Positions 1 to 7,588 are shown, numbered from the stretch's first letter. The stretch: 12,436 nt of DNA from Pseudomonadota bacterium (GCA_016195205.1 JACQAB010000030.1:1-12436); one strand, 5' to 3'. The notes: generated by a model not told the origin, from the letters alone. A program made the numbers and translations.

Positions 1-83
1 GTGCGCAAACCACCCAATTCCTTCTTGAAGGTATCAAGCGACATATCCATGCGGCGTTTCAGATCATCTAGCGCGGTAGCCAT
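1..83 (-). CDS. frr: Ribosome recycling factor, N-terminal part
   Basis: Ribosome recycling factor works with EF-G to split the post-termination ribosome in the cytoplasm. Only the first 27 codons are present; the gene runs off the left edge. The visible protein starts MATALDDLKRRMDMSLDTFK and continues KELGGLR, which matches the family's opening helix (in E. coli: DAEVRMDKCVEAFK...IRTGRAS). The ATG at 83 follows a GAGGA Shine-Dalgarno (88-92) with a 4-nt spacer. The gene begins 12 nt after the pyrH stop, so the two are surely co-transcribed. The order rpsB-tsf-pyrH-frr is the classic proteobacterial arrangement and supports the call despite the short fragment. Confidence 0.9.
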   Translation of the reverse strand, partial: MATALDDLKRRMDMSLDTFKKELGGLR

Positions 84-95
84 GCGGTCCTCGTG

Positions 96-851
96 TCAGT
101 TTTCGGTAACAATGGTAAAGCGGCCTTTGCCCTGCACCACTTCGGCCAGCGCGCCGTGGGTGAAGATGGAAAACACCACGATGGGAATGCGGCTTTGCCG
201 CGCCAGCGTGACGGCCGAAGCATCCATCACTTCCAAGTCCTTCGAAAGCACATCCAGATAGGTGAGTTTATCAAAGCGCTTGGCCTTGGGATCTTTCTTC
301 GGGTCAGCGGAATAAACGCCGTCGACCTTGGTGGCTTTCAGCAGCGCATCGCAGCCCATTTCCGAAGCGCGCAGCGCCGCGGCGGTGTCGGTGGTGAAGA
401 ACGGATTGCCGGTGCCGGCGGCGAAAATCACCACCCGGCCTTTTTCCATGTGGCGAATGGCGCGGCGGCGGATGTAGGGCTCGCAGATCGCGGCCATGGG
501 AATGGCCGACTGCACGCGCGTCTGCACCTCGATTTTTTCCAAGGCGTTCTGCATGGCTAGGGCGTTGATGGTGGTAGCCAACATGCCCATATAGTCGGCC
601 GTGGCGCGCTCCATCCCGCTGGAGGCCGCCGACACGCCGCGGAAAATATTCCCGCCGCCGATGACGATGCAGGTTTGCACACCTTTATCGACCAGGTCTT
701 TGATCTCGGCGGCGACGCGGTCAACCACGCCGCTATCAAGGCCGTAATCGCGCTCGCCCATCAGGGCTTCGCCCGACAGCTTCACAAGGACGCGCTTATA
801 CTTTGTTTGGGATTTGGATAAAGGGGACATGGCCGTTGCCTGTTGCGACAT
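96..851 (-). CDS. pyrH: UMP kinase
   Basis: UMP kinase phosphorylates UMP to UDP with ATP. It belongs to the amino-acid-kinase fold and forms cytosolic hexamers. Visible motifs are the KLSGEALMG phosphate-binding strand (residues 24-32), GGGNIFRG (65-72), the RATADYMGMLATTINALAMQ segment (82-101) and GTGNPFFTTDTAAALRASE (146-164), followed by KATKVDGVYSADPKKDP. The 251-aa length is normal for the family. The start is uncertain. ATG 851 has no clear Shine-Dalgarno. A second ATG at 830 (MSPLSKSQTK) would give an N-terminus closer to the usual family length, but also lacks a strong one. Conserved sequence begins near residue 19, so function is unaffected. In most relatives tsf directly precedes pyrH; here about 400 bp with another ORF separates them. 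Confidence 0.97.
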   Translation of the reverse strand: MSQQATAMSPLSKSQTKYKRVLVKLSGEALMGERDYGLDSGVVDRVAAEIKDLVDKGVQTCIVIGGGNIFRGVSAASSGMERATADYMGMLATTINALAMQNALEKIEVQTRVQSAIPMAAICEPYIRRRAIRHMEKGRVVIFAAGTGNPFFTTDTAAALRASEMGCDALLKATKVDGVYSADPKKDPKAKRFDKLTYLDVLSKDLEVMDASAVTLARQSRIPIVVFSIFTHGALAEVVQGKGRFTIVTEN

Positions 852-893
852 GCCCGGGAGATTATCAGGCCCGCCCTCTTTTTGGAACGGGGT

Positions 894-1229
894 TTAAACG
901 CGCGGCCTAGGCACACTAATAACGGCATGCAGCGTTTGACGAGGCCTTCCTGCCCCATCCATCATATAGATAGGAAGCAAATAATCCCCTGGCCCCAAGG
1001 GCCTAGCGATGATTCCTACTTGCCGCACGTTTCCTATGGTACGCGCCTTCATGGAGACATGAAGGCCATCGACTTTCCCTACCTGCCATGCAGCATCTTT
1101 TTCGGCGACGCCCAGTTGAGTCTTAAGCCTAATGAATACGGTGGAACCCGTACCAGCTTGAATCCGACTTGTATCAACTGATCTTGTTGTTCCTCTCCCA
1201 CTTCTAACCGTAACATCTGCTCCCCACAT
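894..1229 (-). CDS. Unrecognised 111-aa protein between tsf and pyrH
   Basis: I do not recognise this protein. The open frame extends upstream to 1319, but that part lies inside the tsf C-terminus. I chose ATG 1229 because GGAGG (1235-1239) sits 5 nt before it and it starts 25 bp after the tsf stop. The product (MWGADVTVRSG...VISVPRPRV) is soluble-looking, with alternating hydrophobic stretches such as STVFIRLKTQLG, VRQVGIIARPL and GDYLLPIYMM that suggest beta strands. There is no signal peptide or membrane segment. Codon use differs from the neighbours: 7 of 12 arginines are AGA or AGG, and GGA and ACA are frequent, whereas tsf, rpsB and pyrH mostly use CGC, GGC and ACC. This suggests acquired DNA, either a small gene or the 3' fragment of a larger one. 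It ends 42 nt before pyrH and would be co-transcribed. Confidence 0.5.
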   Translation of the reverse strand: MWGADVTVRSGRGTTRSVDTSRIQAGTGSTVFIRLKTQLGVAEKDAAWQVGKVDGLHVSMKARTIGNVRQVGIIARPLGPGDYLLPIYMMDGAGRPRQTLHAVISVPRPRV

Positions 1230-1234
1230 CATGG

Positions 1235-1239
1235 CCTCC
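1235..1239 (-). promoter_or_regulatory. Shine-Dalgarno GGAGG of orf111
   Basis: GGAGG reads on the minus strand 5 nt before ATG 1229 and only 2 nt before the adjacent ATG at 1232. The spacing decides for the second of the two tandem ATGs. It lies just after the tsf stop (1255-1257), so it is not constrained by tsf coding sequence. This makes it real, if modest, evidence that orf111 is translated. Confidence 0.45.
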
Positions 1240-1254
1240 ATGGCGGTTGAAAAA

Positions 1255-2178
1255 TCAACCGGCCATCTTAGCCACCTCCGCCGCGAAATCGCCATTGTCT
1301 TTTTCAATTCCTTCGCCAAGCTGAAAGCGAACGAAAGCAGAAATTTTTATTGCAGCGCAAAATTCTTTACTCGCTTTTTCGATCACTTGCTTGATGCGGT
1401 TTTCACCATCCATGACGAAAACCTGTTCGAGCAGCACCGCTTCCTCGTAATATTTCTTAACGCGGCCTTCCACCATTTTGGCGACGATCTCGGCCGGCTT
1501 ACCGCTTTGCGAAGCTTGCTCGGTCAGAATGGCCCGCTCGCGATCAAAGGCCTTCGGATCAACGGTTTCAATGCTTAAAAACTCCGGACGCGCCGCAGCA
1601 ACATGCATCGCCAGCTTGCGCCCCAACTCCTGCAACTTCGCCGGATCCGCCTTGGATTCAAGCGCGACGAGCACGCCGATTTTGCCTAAATTCGGAGCCA
1701 CCGCGTTGTGCATGTACGATGCCACAATTCCCTCGCCCACTTTTAATTGTGCAGCGCGGCGGATGTTCATGTTTTCTCCCACCGTGGCGATGAGGTGCGT
1801 TAATTCTTCTGCCACATTTCGTCCGGTGCCGGGATAGGCGCTGGTCTTCAGCTTCTCAACATCGCCGTTTGCCTTGTGCGCAAGCTCGCCCACGTTGCGA
1901 ACGAAATTCTGGAATTGCTCGTTCCTTCCCACGAAATCAGTTTCGGCATTCACTTCCACCGCCGTGCCGCTGTTGCCTTGCGCGGCGACGGCCACCAAAC
2001 CTTCGGCGGCGACGCGGCCCGCTTTTTTAGCGGCGGCGGAAAGGCCCTTTTTGCGCAGCCAATCCACGGCGGCTTCCATGTCGCCTTGGGCCTCGGACAG
2101 CGCTTTTTTGCAGTCCATCATGCCTGCGCCGGTTTTATCGCGCAGTTCTTTGACTGCGTTTGCGGAAATGTCAGCCAT
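1255..2178 (-). CDS. tsf: Elongation factor Ts
   Basis: EF-Ts is the guanine-nucleotide exchange factor that releases GDP from EF-Tu. The 307-aa length is typical of alphaproteobacteria. The UBA-like N-terminal domain is present (residues 4-45, with VKELRDKTGAGMMDCKKAL), as is the EF-Tu-contacting TDFVGRN motif (80-86). The C-terminal domain ends FVRFQLGEGIEKDNGDFAAEV, also diagnostic. The ATG at 2178 follows AAGGAG (2184-2189) with a 5-nt spacer; this Shine-Dalgarno overlaps the rpsB stop codon, so the two genes are only 9 nt apart and probably translationally linked. Transcription most likely comes from the rpsB promoter. Confidence 0.98.
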   Translation of the reverse strand: MADISANAVKELRDKTGAGMMDCKKALSEAQGDMEAAVDWLRKKGLSAAAKKAGRVAAEGLVAVAAQGNSGTAVEVNAETDFVGRNEQFQNFVRNVGELAHKANGDVEKLKTSAYPGTGRNVAEELTHLIATVGENMNIRRAAQLKVGEGIVASYMHNAVAPNLGKIGVLVALESKADPAKLQELGRKLAMHVAAARPEFLSIETVDPKAFDRERAILTEQASQSGKPAEIVAKMVEGRVKKYYEEAVLLEQVFVMDGENRIKQVIEKASKEFCAAIKISAFVRFQLGEGIEKDNGDFAAEVAKMAG

Positions 2179-2187
2179 GTTTTCTCC

Positions 2188-2988
2188 TTAAGCGTTCGCG
2201 GCTTCCGCCTGCGGAGCGGCGGCTTGGCCACCGGCATCATTCGCGGGCGGCTGTTCGGGCGCGGGTTTGGCGCCCAGATCGGCGCCGCTGGCAATCGCCT
2301 CTTTCTGCAGGCCGGCCAGAACCGCGGCAGCCACCAAATCGCAATACGCCTGGATCGAGCGGATGGCGTCGTCATTCCCAGGAACCGGATAGGCAATGCC
2401 CGACGGATCGGAGTTGCTGTCCAGAATGGCCACCACGGGGATGTTCAGCTTCTGCGCTTCCTTCACCGCGATGTCTTCCTTGTTGGTGTCAACGATGAAC
2501 AGCAAGTCGGGCAAGCCGCCCATGTCCTTGATGCCGCCCAAAGCCTTGTCCAGCTTGATGCGCTCGCGCGCCATTTGCAGCAGTTCCTTCTTGGTCAGCT
2601 TCGAGGCCTGGTCGGCCATTTGCGTTTCCAGGTCGCGCAAGCGCTTGATGGAGTTGGAAATGGTTTTCCAGTTGGTCAGCGTGCCGCCCAGCCAGCGGCT
2701 GTTCACGTAATACTGGCCGCAATGCTTGGCCGATTTGGCAATGATTTCCTGCGCCTGGTGCTTGGTGCCGACGAACAGCACGCGCCCGCCCTGCGACACC
2801 ACCGAGGTGATGGCGTTCAGCGCGCGGTAAAACAGCGGCACCGTTTGCTCGAGATCAATGATGTGAACGTTATTGCGCACGCCGAAGAGGTACGAAGACA
2901 TCTTCGGATTCCAGCGCCGGGTGTGGTGGCCAAAATGCACGCCGGCTTCCATCAGCTGGCGCATGGTGAACGTAGGCAGTTCTGCCAT
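2188..2988 (-). CDS. rpsB: 30S ribosomal protein S2
   Basis: S2 binds late to the 30S subunit at the back of the head and is needed to recruit S1. The protein opens MAELPTFTMRQLMEAGVHFG, followed by HHTRRWNPKM, and contains IDLEQT (44-49), VGTKHQAQE (73-81), RWLGGTLTNW (98-107) and GGLPDLLFIVDTNKE (157-171), all signature segments. Residues from about 233 on form an Ala/Pro/Glu-rich tail (PAPEQPPANDAGGQ...), common in alphaproteobacteria and probably disordered. The ATG at 2988 follows AAGGA (2996-3000) with a 7-nt spacer. It is the first gene of the operon, preceded by a clear promoter and a leader of about 165 nt with strong secondary structure. In E. coli S2 represses its own operon through the leader. 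Confidence 0.98.
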   Translation of the reverse strand: MAELPTFTMRQLMEAGVHFGHHTRRWNPKMSSYLFGVRNNVHIIDLEQTVPLFYRALNAITSVVSQGGRVLFVGTKHQAQEIIAKSAKHCGQYYVNSRWLGGTLTNWKTISNSIKRLRDLETQMADQASKLTKKELLQMARERIKLDKALGGIKDMGGLPDLLFIVDTNKEDIAVKEAQKLNIPVVAILDSNSDPSGIAYPVPGNDDAIRSIQAYCDLVAAAVLAGLQKEAIASGADLGAKPAPEQPPANDAGGQAAAPQAEAANA

Positions 2989-3023
2989 GGGATGTTCCTT
3001 TTCCGGTTAAACGTCGGCAAACC

Positions 3024-3093
3024 TTGAGTGATCCCGCCACTCAAATAGATGTTTCAAGAAGTATCGCCTGAAACAGAGGTTTGAGTGGCGGGA
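3024..3093 (-). promoter_or_regulatory. Structured rpsB leader with two competing hairpins
   Basis: In mRNA order, segment A (3093-3080) and segment B (3045-3032) are perfect 14-nt complements (B is TTTGAGTGGCGGGA). Between them is a second perfect 7-bp stem, TGTTTCA (3075-3069) with TGAAACA (3056-3050), enclosing a 12-nt loop. Just after B comes segment C, CACTCAA (3030-3024). C can pair with TTGAGTG inside B (3044-3038) across a 7-nt loop. A also contains CACTCAA, so the A-B and B-C pairings exclude each other. The element lies inside the predicted rpsB 5' UTR, and its 3' end is about 24 nt before the Shine-Dalgarno. It has no T-tract, so a simple terminator is unlikely. A ribosomal-protein autoregulatory leader is the natural reading, but that is inferred. 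Confidence 0.6.
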
Positions 3094-3160
3094 CACCGGA
3101 AGCGCTTTGGACAGTTTTTCGGCCCGTCCGCAGGGCTAAGCTTGCCTGTGAGTTGGCGTT

Positions 3161-3189
3161 GTTATAGGCATTTCCCGCGTTGATTGCAA
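3161..3189 (-). promoter_or_regulatory. Sigma-70-type promoter of the rpsB operon
   Basis: The minus strand reads TTGCAA (3189-3184), a 17-nt spacer, then TATAAC (3166-3161). The spacing is ideal and the -10 matches 5 of 6 consensus positions. Transcription would begin near 3154, giving an rpsB leader of about 165 nt that contains the whole two-hairpin element. No other promoter of this quality was seen between the toxin gene and rpsB. Confidence 0.7.
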
Positions 3190-3267
3190 CGGCGGAATTG
3201 ATTGGAAAAGCGAATGGAATATGGCGTATTAAGGCCCTGTATTCACGCAAGAAAAACACCGAAAAAT

Positions 3268-3584
3268 ATGAAAAGACGATTTCAAACAGACGGGCTTTCG
3301 CTTCTTCACGGCCTGCCGGATGGCCAATACCAGTTCCAGACCCGGGCGGAAGCCGTTGATGGAACGCCCACCTCTTTCAGCCTGGCGAAGGTTTTATTCC
3401 TTTCCCCACGGCGGAAGTGTTGGCCGGATCGGTTTTTTTACAAATCGGCATTGAGCGCGTGACGCAGGATGCGGGCACTCCTATCGTCCCCGCCCTCGCG
3501 GTGCTTGGCTTTGCCGTCAGCGCCATTCGCAATACGCGGGCGAATTGCGGGCGGCTTTACCAGCTGGCGCGTTACTTCCGCTAA
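3268..3584 (+). pseudogene. Possible decayed, frameshifted coding remnant
   Basis: No intact gene fits the 3190-3608 gap. On the plus strand, one frame from ATG 3268 reads through LLHGLPDGQYQFQTRAEAVD and GTPTSFS to about 3380. The next part, starting PGEGFIPFPTAEVLAGSVFL and running through QIGIERVTQDAGTPIVPAL to a stop at 3584, lies in another frame. A single frameshift near 3380 would join them, and the codons on both sides have the G/C-ending look of coding DNA. The LPDGxYxF motif recalls extracellular beta-sandwich or flagellar-cap-like domains, but that is too weak for a name. No convincing Shine-Dalgarno or full-length domain is visible. It could be non-coding. Confidence 0.3.
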
Positions 3585-3608
3585 ATCACAAATCCTGCAC
3601 TTCCAACA

Positions 3609-3881
3609 TCAATCGTAAATATCCTTGCGATGGCCAAGGTCTCGAATTTCAATCGTTTTTTCGGTTTCATTAATACGGCAGATCAGCCGGTAATCTCCGA
3701 TCCGATAACGCCAGAAACCTGTTTTATCACCTACAAGGCCATGGCCGAAATCGCGAGGATGATTGGCCTTCAAAACACGCTCTTCCATGTAACGAAGGGC
3801 CCGCTCGCGAACAACGCGAGGGAATTTCTTCAATTTTTTAAGCGCATGATCATGCCAGATAATTTGCCACATCCCTATCAT
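3609..3881 (-). CDS. RelE/ParE-superfamily toxin (YoeB/Txe-like mRNA interferase)
   Basis: This is a 90-aa toxin of a type II toxin-antitoxin pair. RelE-fold toxins of this kind cleave mRNA at the ribosomal A site. The family pattern is clear: WHDHALKKLKKFP (residues 9-21), then GLVGDKTGFWRYRIGDYRLIC (48-68) and the C-terminal RDLGHRKDIYD (80-90). Basic residues Arg58, Arg60, Arg65 and the late HR...Y group (His84, Arg85, Tyr89) lie where RelE-like enzymes keep substrate-binding and catalytic side chains. The ATG at 3881 overlaps the antitoxin stop as ATGA, so the genes are translationally coupled. Met4 is a possible alternative start. Base composition looks more A+T-rich than dnaE, consistent with transfer. 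Confidence 0.88.
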   Translation of the reverse strand: MIGMWQIIWHDHALKKLKKFPRVVRERALRYMEERVLKANHPRDFGHGLVGDKTGFWRYRIGDYRLICRINETEKTIEIRDLGHRKDIYD

Positions 3882-4114
3882 TCATCCTTAAGCAGGATGC
3901 GGCGGGCTTCTTCATGGGATACAAATTCTCCGGGACGTTTCATGCTTTCATGGAATAGGGAAAAATCTTCAGCCATTTCCTCCGCCTGACTTACGATCAT
4001 GTCTTTCATGATACTTTCTAAGGAACAACCGCTGGTTTTGGCAAAAAGCGTAAGGTGCTCCTGCACGCGCTCGGGCAAATTATGAAATTTTATGGTGATG
4101 TTGCTCTCGGTCAT
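3878..4114 (-). CDS. Ribbon-helix-helix antitoxin (RelB/StbD-like)
   Basis: This 78-aa partner precedes the toxin, as in most relBE loci. Residues 5-45 (NITIKFHNLPERVQEHLTLF...SLESIMKDMI) look like a ribbon-helix-helix DNA-binding and dimerisation domain: one basic-hydrophobic strand followed by two helices. The acidic, flexible C-terminus (AEEMAEDFSLFHESMKRPG and on) would wrap and inhibit the toxin. GGAG (4122-4125) lies 7 nt before ATG 4114. The gene starts 42 bp after the dnaE stop and has its own probable promoter overlapping that stop. Such antitoxins usually repress their own promoter. The exact antitoxin family is uncertain; the role follows from position and partner. Confidence 0.82.
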   Translation of the reverse strand: MTESNITIKFHNLPERVQEHLTLFAKTSGCSLESIMKDMIVSQAEEMAEDFSLFHESMKRPGEFVSHEEARRILLKDE

Positions 4115-4132
4115 GATTTCACTCCACCTTTT

Positions 4133-4162
4133 ACTATATCATATCTTCCGGTCTTTTTACAA
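4133..4162 (-). promoter_or_regulatory. Probable toxin-antitoxin promoter with candidate operator
   Basis: The minus strand has TTGTAA (4162-4157), an 18-nt spacer and TATAGT (4138-4133). The -35 box contains the dnaE TAA stop codon. The predicted start of transcription, near 4126, leaves a very short leader that begins at the Shine-Dalgarno. A short palindrome, ATATCATAT (4136-4144), overlaps the -10 and is a plausible autorepression site for the ribbon-helix-helix antitoxin. Confidence 0.5.
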
Positions 4163-7100
4163 ATCCTGCGCCGCAAGCACGCCATCCAACCCCTTCAGCT
4201 TGCTGCGAAGGTCGGAAGAGAAGGCATAGGTGCCCGGCAGGGCGATTTCGGCGTCATCTTCGCCATCCACGTCGATCAGCAGGTGAATGCGGCTTTTGCC
4301 GCGCGGCAGCTTGGCCGCCAGCTCGGCCACCGGTTTCAGCCCGCGCTCGCCGGCCAGAACCAGCATCACGCCCTGGCTTTCGCGGCTGGCGACTTCATCC
4401 AGCCGTTCCACCTGCTGCACGGTTAAACGATATTCCTGCGGCGTGCCCTGAACATCCACGCTCAGCAGCAGCGGCGTGCCCGCCACCAGCAATTCGCGCT
4501 TGCTGGAAAGCACTTCCGAAAACACCATCGCTTCGAACATGCCCGAGGTGTCGGATAACTGCACAAAGGCGAAGCGGTTGCCCGATTTAGCGGTGCGTTC
4601 CTGCTTGCTCACCATGATGCCCGCCACCTTGCGCCGGACCGAGCCCGTTCCCCCCGCCACAGATGAAAGCTGCGCGGCGCGTACCACGCCCAACCGCTCG
4701 AGCAGCGGGCGGAAAGCATCGAGCGGATGCGAGGAAAGATAAAAGCCCAAAGCGCCGAACTCCTTTTGCAGGCGCAGCAAGTCTTCCCACGGCGCGGCTT
4801 CGCGCAATTGCGGCTTCACCGTCTGCTGCGGCGCATCGGCGAACAGGCTCACCTGACCCGACTGACGTTCCTGCGTGGAATGGCCGGAAAGCTTCACCAG
4901 CATTTCCACATTTTCCATCAAGCACGCGCGGTTCGCTTCCAGCGCGTCGAATGCCCCCGCGCAGGCAAGGTTTTCCATCTGGCGTTTGTTAATCACCTTG
5001 CTGTCGAGGCGCCCAGCGAAATCAAATAGATCGGCAAAAGCGCCTTTTTCTTCCCGTTCTTTCACCAGCGACTTCATTGCCTCCTGCCCCACGCCCTTGA
5101 TCGCCGAAAGCGCATAGCGAATGCCTTCGCGCCCGTTAGTTTCTTCCAGCGCAAACACGTCGGTGGAGCGGTTGATGTCGGGCGGCAGCAGCGGAATGCC
5201 CAAACGCAGCAATTCCTGGCGGAACACGTTCAGCTTGTCGGTAGAGTTCATGGCAAACGTCATCGACGCGGCATAAAACGCCTGCGGATGATGCGCCTTC
5301 ATATAGGCGGTGTGATAGGCGATTAGCGCATAAGCCGCCGCGTGCGACTTGTTGAAGCCGTAGCCGGCGAATTTGTCGACCTGTTCGAAAATCATTTCCG
5401 CCTGGTCGGCGTCCACGCCTTTTTTCACCGCCCCGGCGACGAAGTTTTTGCGCTGCGCGGCCATTTCCTCGCGGATTTTCTTGCCCATGGCGCGGCGCAG
5501 CAGGTCGGCGGCGCCCAGGGTGAAGCCGGAAAGCACCTGCGCGATCTGCATCACCTGTTCCTGGTAAATGGCGATGCCATAGGTTTCGCGCAGAATGGGC
5601 TCCAGCATCGGATGCAAATAATCGGGCCGCTCTTCCCCGTTCTTCACCTTGATGTATTTGGGAATGTTGTCCATCGGGCCGGGGCGATACAGCGCCACCA
5701 GCGCGATGATGTCTTCAAAGCGCGTGGGTTTCATGCGCCGCAGCGTGTCGCGCATCCCCGCGCCTTCCAGCTGGAACACGCCCAGTGTTTCGCCGCGCGA
5801 CAGCATGGCATAGGTGTCTTTGTCATCCACCGTCAACACCGACAGGTCGACCGTGATGCCTTTTTGTTCAAGCATCCGGCAAGCCAGCTGCAGGATGGAA
5901 AGCGTGGTGAGGCCGAGGAAATCGAATTTCACCAAGCCCGCTTGCTCCACCGTTTTCATGTTGAACTGCGTGACCGGCAGGGGCGAGCGCGGATCACGAT
6001 ACAACGGCACGATTTGCTGCAGCGGCCGGTCGCCAATCACCAGACCCGCGGCATGGGTGGAGGCATGGGCGTAAAGCCCTTCCAGCTTCAGCGAAATATC
6101 AATCAGCCGCGCTACCGCCGGGTCGGCATCGCGCATGGTTTGCAAAGCCGGCTCGCCATTAATGGCGTCTTCCAATGACACCGGATTGGCGGGGTTGAAC
6201 GGCACCAGCTTGCAGATTTTATCGACGTAACCCAGCGGCATGCCCAGCACGCGGCCCACATTGCGCAGCACCGCGCGCGCCTGCAGTTTTCCAAAGGTGA
6301 TAATTTGCGCCACCTTGTCGGCGCCATAGCGCTGCTGCACATAGGCGATGACTTCGTCGCGCCGCTCCTGGCAAAAATCCAGATCGAAATCGGGCATCGA
6401 GATACGTTCCGGATTCAAAAACCGCTCGAACAGCAGATTCAGCGGAATAGGATCAAGGTCCGTAATCGTCAGCGCCCAGGCCACCAGGGAGCCCACGCCC
6501 GAGCCGCGCCCCGGCCCCACCGGAATATTCCGCGCCTTCGCCCATTTAATAAAGTCGGCCACGATCAGGAAGTAGCCGGCGAAACCCATGGGGATGATGA
6601 CATCCAACTCATATTGCAGGCGGTCGCGGTATTCCTTTTGGTTGGTGATGCGCGGATTGCGGGCAAAACGCTCTTCCAGACCCTCTTCCGCCTGGGCTTT
6701 CAACTCTTCCGCTTCGTTCCTTCCCGAAGCCGCGGCGAAAGGCGGCAGGATGGGATCCGATTTCACCGGCCAAAAGGCGCAACGCCGCGCCACCACCAGG
6801 GTGTTGTCCACCGCCTCGGGCAGATCGGAAAACAGCGCGCGCATTTCGGCGGGGGATTTAAAATAATGCTGGCGCGTGACGCGAGGGCGATCGGTCTCAG
6901 ACACATAATGGCCCTTGGCTGCTATGCATAGCAGCGCGTCATGCGCCTCAAACATGCCCTGGTCGGCAAACATCACATCGTTCGTGGCGATGAGGGGCAA
7001 TTCGTGCTTATAGGCCAGATCAAGGAAGGCGTTTTCAGTGCGCTGTTCCTTGTCGCCGATCTCACCCTCGCCATGGCGCTGGATTTCCACATACAAACGG

Positions 7101-7588
7101 CCGGGAAACAGCGCTTTCAGCCTTAATAATAAGGCTTCCGCCGCGTCTTCCTGGCTGTCGATTAAAAGCTGGCCGATGGGGCCCGCAGGCCCGCCGGTGA
7201 AAACAATCAGCCCCTCGGCATGCTCTTCCAGATGCTTCAGGGCGATAAAGGCTTCGTGCTCTTCCGCCGTGCTAAGCCAGGCCAAGCTGGTCAGCGCCAT
7301 CAAGTTGCGATAGCCGGTTTCATCTTTGGCCAGCAGCGGCAGGAAAGTTTTCTGCGGCTCGTTTTTATGCTGCCCGCCTTCGCGCAAGGCCAGCAGCGCG
7401 CCGATGATGGGTTGAATCCCCTCTTCCGCCGCGGCGGTGGCAAACTCCAGCGCGCCGAACATGTTGTTGGTGTCAGTCAGCGCCAGCGCCGGTATGCCTT
7501 CGGCTTTTGCGAGGGCAACTAAATCATCTGTCTTTATTGCCCCCTCAAGGAGGGAATAAGAAGAATGCGCGCGGAGGTGAATGAACAT
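4157..7588 (-). CDS. dnaE: DNA polymerase III alpha subunit
   Basis: This is the replicative polymerase catalytic subunit, 1143 aa, close to the usual 1150-1170. The N-terminal PHP domain (about 1-290) starts MFIHLRAHSSYSLLEGAIK; His4 and His8 are kept, while TDTNN (39-42 region) has Thr where metal-binding PHP domains have His, as is usual for alphaproteobacterial DnaE. The polymerase core has PDFDLDF (Asp400, Asp402, Asp404) and VKFDFLGL (Asp556), the expected carboxylate triad region, plus GPGRGSGVGSLVAW and YQEQVMQIAQ. An internal beta-clamp motif, QVSLF (912-916), is followed by an OB-fold (about 982-1060). The ATG at 7588 is the only workable start, because the next Met would remove the PHP start. 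It is preceded directly by the CCCC of a heptamer repeat, and no Shine-Dalgarno is visible. Relatives usually have a few residues before the FIHLR segment. Confidence 0.98.
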   Translation of the reverse strand: MFIHLRAHSSYSLLEGAIKTDDLVALAKAEGIPALALTDTNNMFGALEFATAAAEEGIQPIIGALLALREGGQHKNEPQKTFLPLLAKDETGYRNLMALTSLAWLSTAEEHEAFIALKHLEEHAEGLIVFTGGPAGPIGQLLIDSQEDAAEALLLRLKALFPGRLYVEIQRHGEGEIGDKEQRTENAFLDLAYKHELPLIATNDVMFADQGMFEAHDALLCIAAKGHYVSETDRPRVTRQHYFKSPAEMRALFSDLPEAVDNTLVVARRCAFWPVKSDPILPPFAAASGRNEAEELKAQAEEGLEERFARNPRITNQKEYRDRLQYELDVIIPMGFAGYFLIVADFIKWAKARNIPVGPGRGSGVGSLVAWALTITDLDPIPLNLLFERFLNPERISMPDFDLDFCQERRDEVIAYVQQRYGADKVAQIITFGKLQARAVLRNVGRVLGMPLGYVDKICKLVPFNPANPVSLEDAINGEPALQTMRDADPAVARLIDISLKLEGLYAHASTHAAGLVIGDRPLQQIVPLYRDPRSPLPVTQFNMKTVEQAGLVKFDFLGLTTLSILQLACRMLEQKGITVDLSVLTVDDKDTYAMLSRGETLGVFQLEGAGMRDTLRRMKPTRFEDIIALVALYRPGPMDNIPKYIKVKNGEERPDYLHPMLEPILRETYGIAIYQEQVMQIAQVLSGFTLGAADLLRRAMGKKIREEMAAQRKNFVAGAVKKGVDADQAEMIFEQVDKFAGYGFNKSHAAAYALIAYHTAYMKAHHPQAFYAASMTFAMNSTDKLNVFRQELLRLGIPLLPPDINRSTDVFALEETNGREGIRYALSAIKGVGQEAMKSLVKEREEKGAFADLFDFAGRLDSKVINKRQMENLACAGAFDALEANRACLMENVEMLVKLSGHSTQERQSGQVSLFADAPQQTVKPQLREAAPWEDLLRLQKEFGALGFYLSSHPLDAFRPLLERLGVVRAAQLSSVAGGTGSVRRKVAGIMVSKQERTAKSGNRFAFVQLSDTSGMFEAMVFSEVLSSKRELLVAGTPLLLSVDVQGTPQEYRLTVQQVERLDEVASRESQGVMLVLAGERGLKPVAELAAKLPRGKSRIHLLIDVDGEDDAEIALPGTYAFSSDLRSKLKGLDGVLAAQDL

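Noticed and set aside
1230..1319. Longer start for orf111 (Met at 1319)
   Set aside because: That stretch is the out-of-frame shadow of the tsf C-terminus; GGAGG fits ATG 1229.
1876..3027. Plus-strand 383-aa open frame over tsf and rpsB
   Set aside because: It is an antisense shadow of two certain genes, with a His/Gln/Arg-rich translation.
3041..3259. Minus-strand 72-aa ORF upstream of rpsB
   Set aside because: It spans the promoter and the leader hairpin, has no homology I recognise and no good Shine-Dalgarno.
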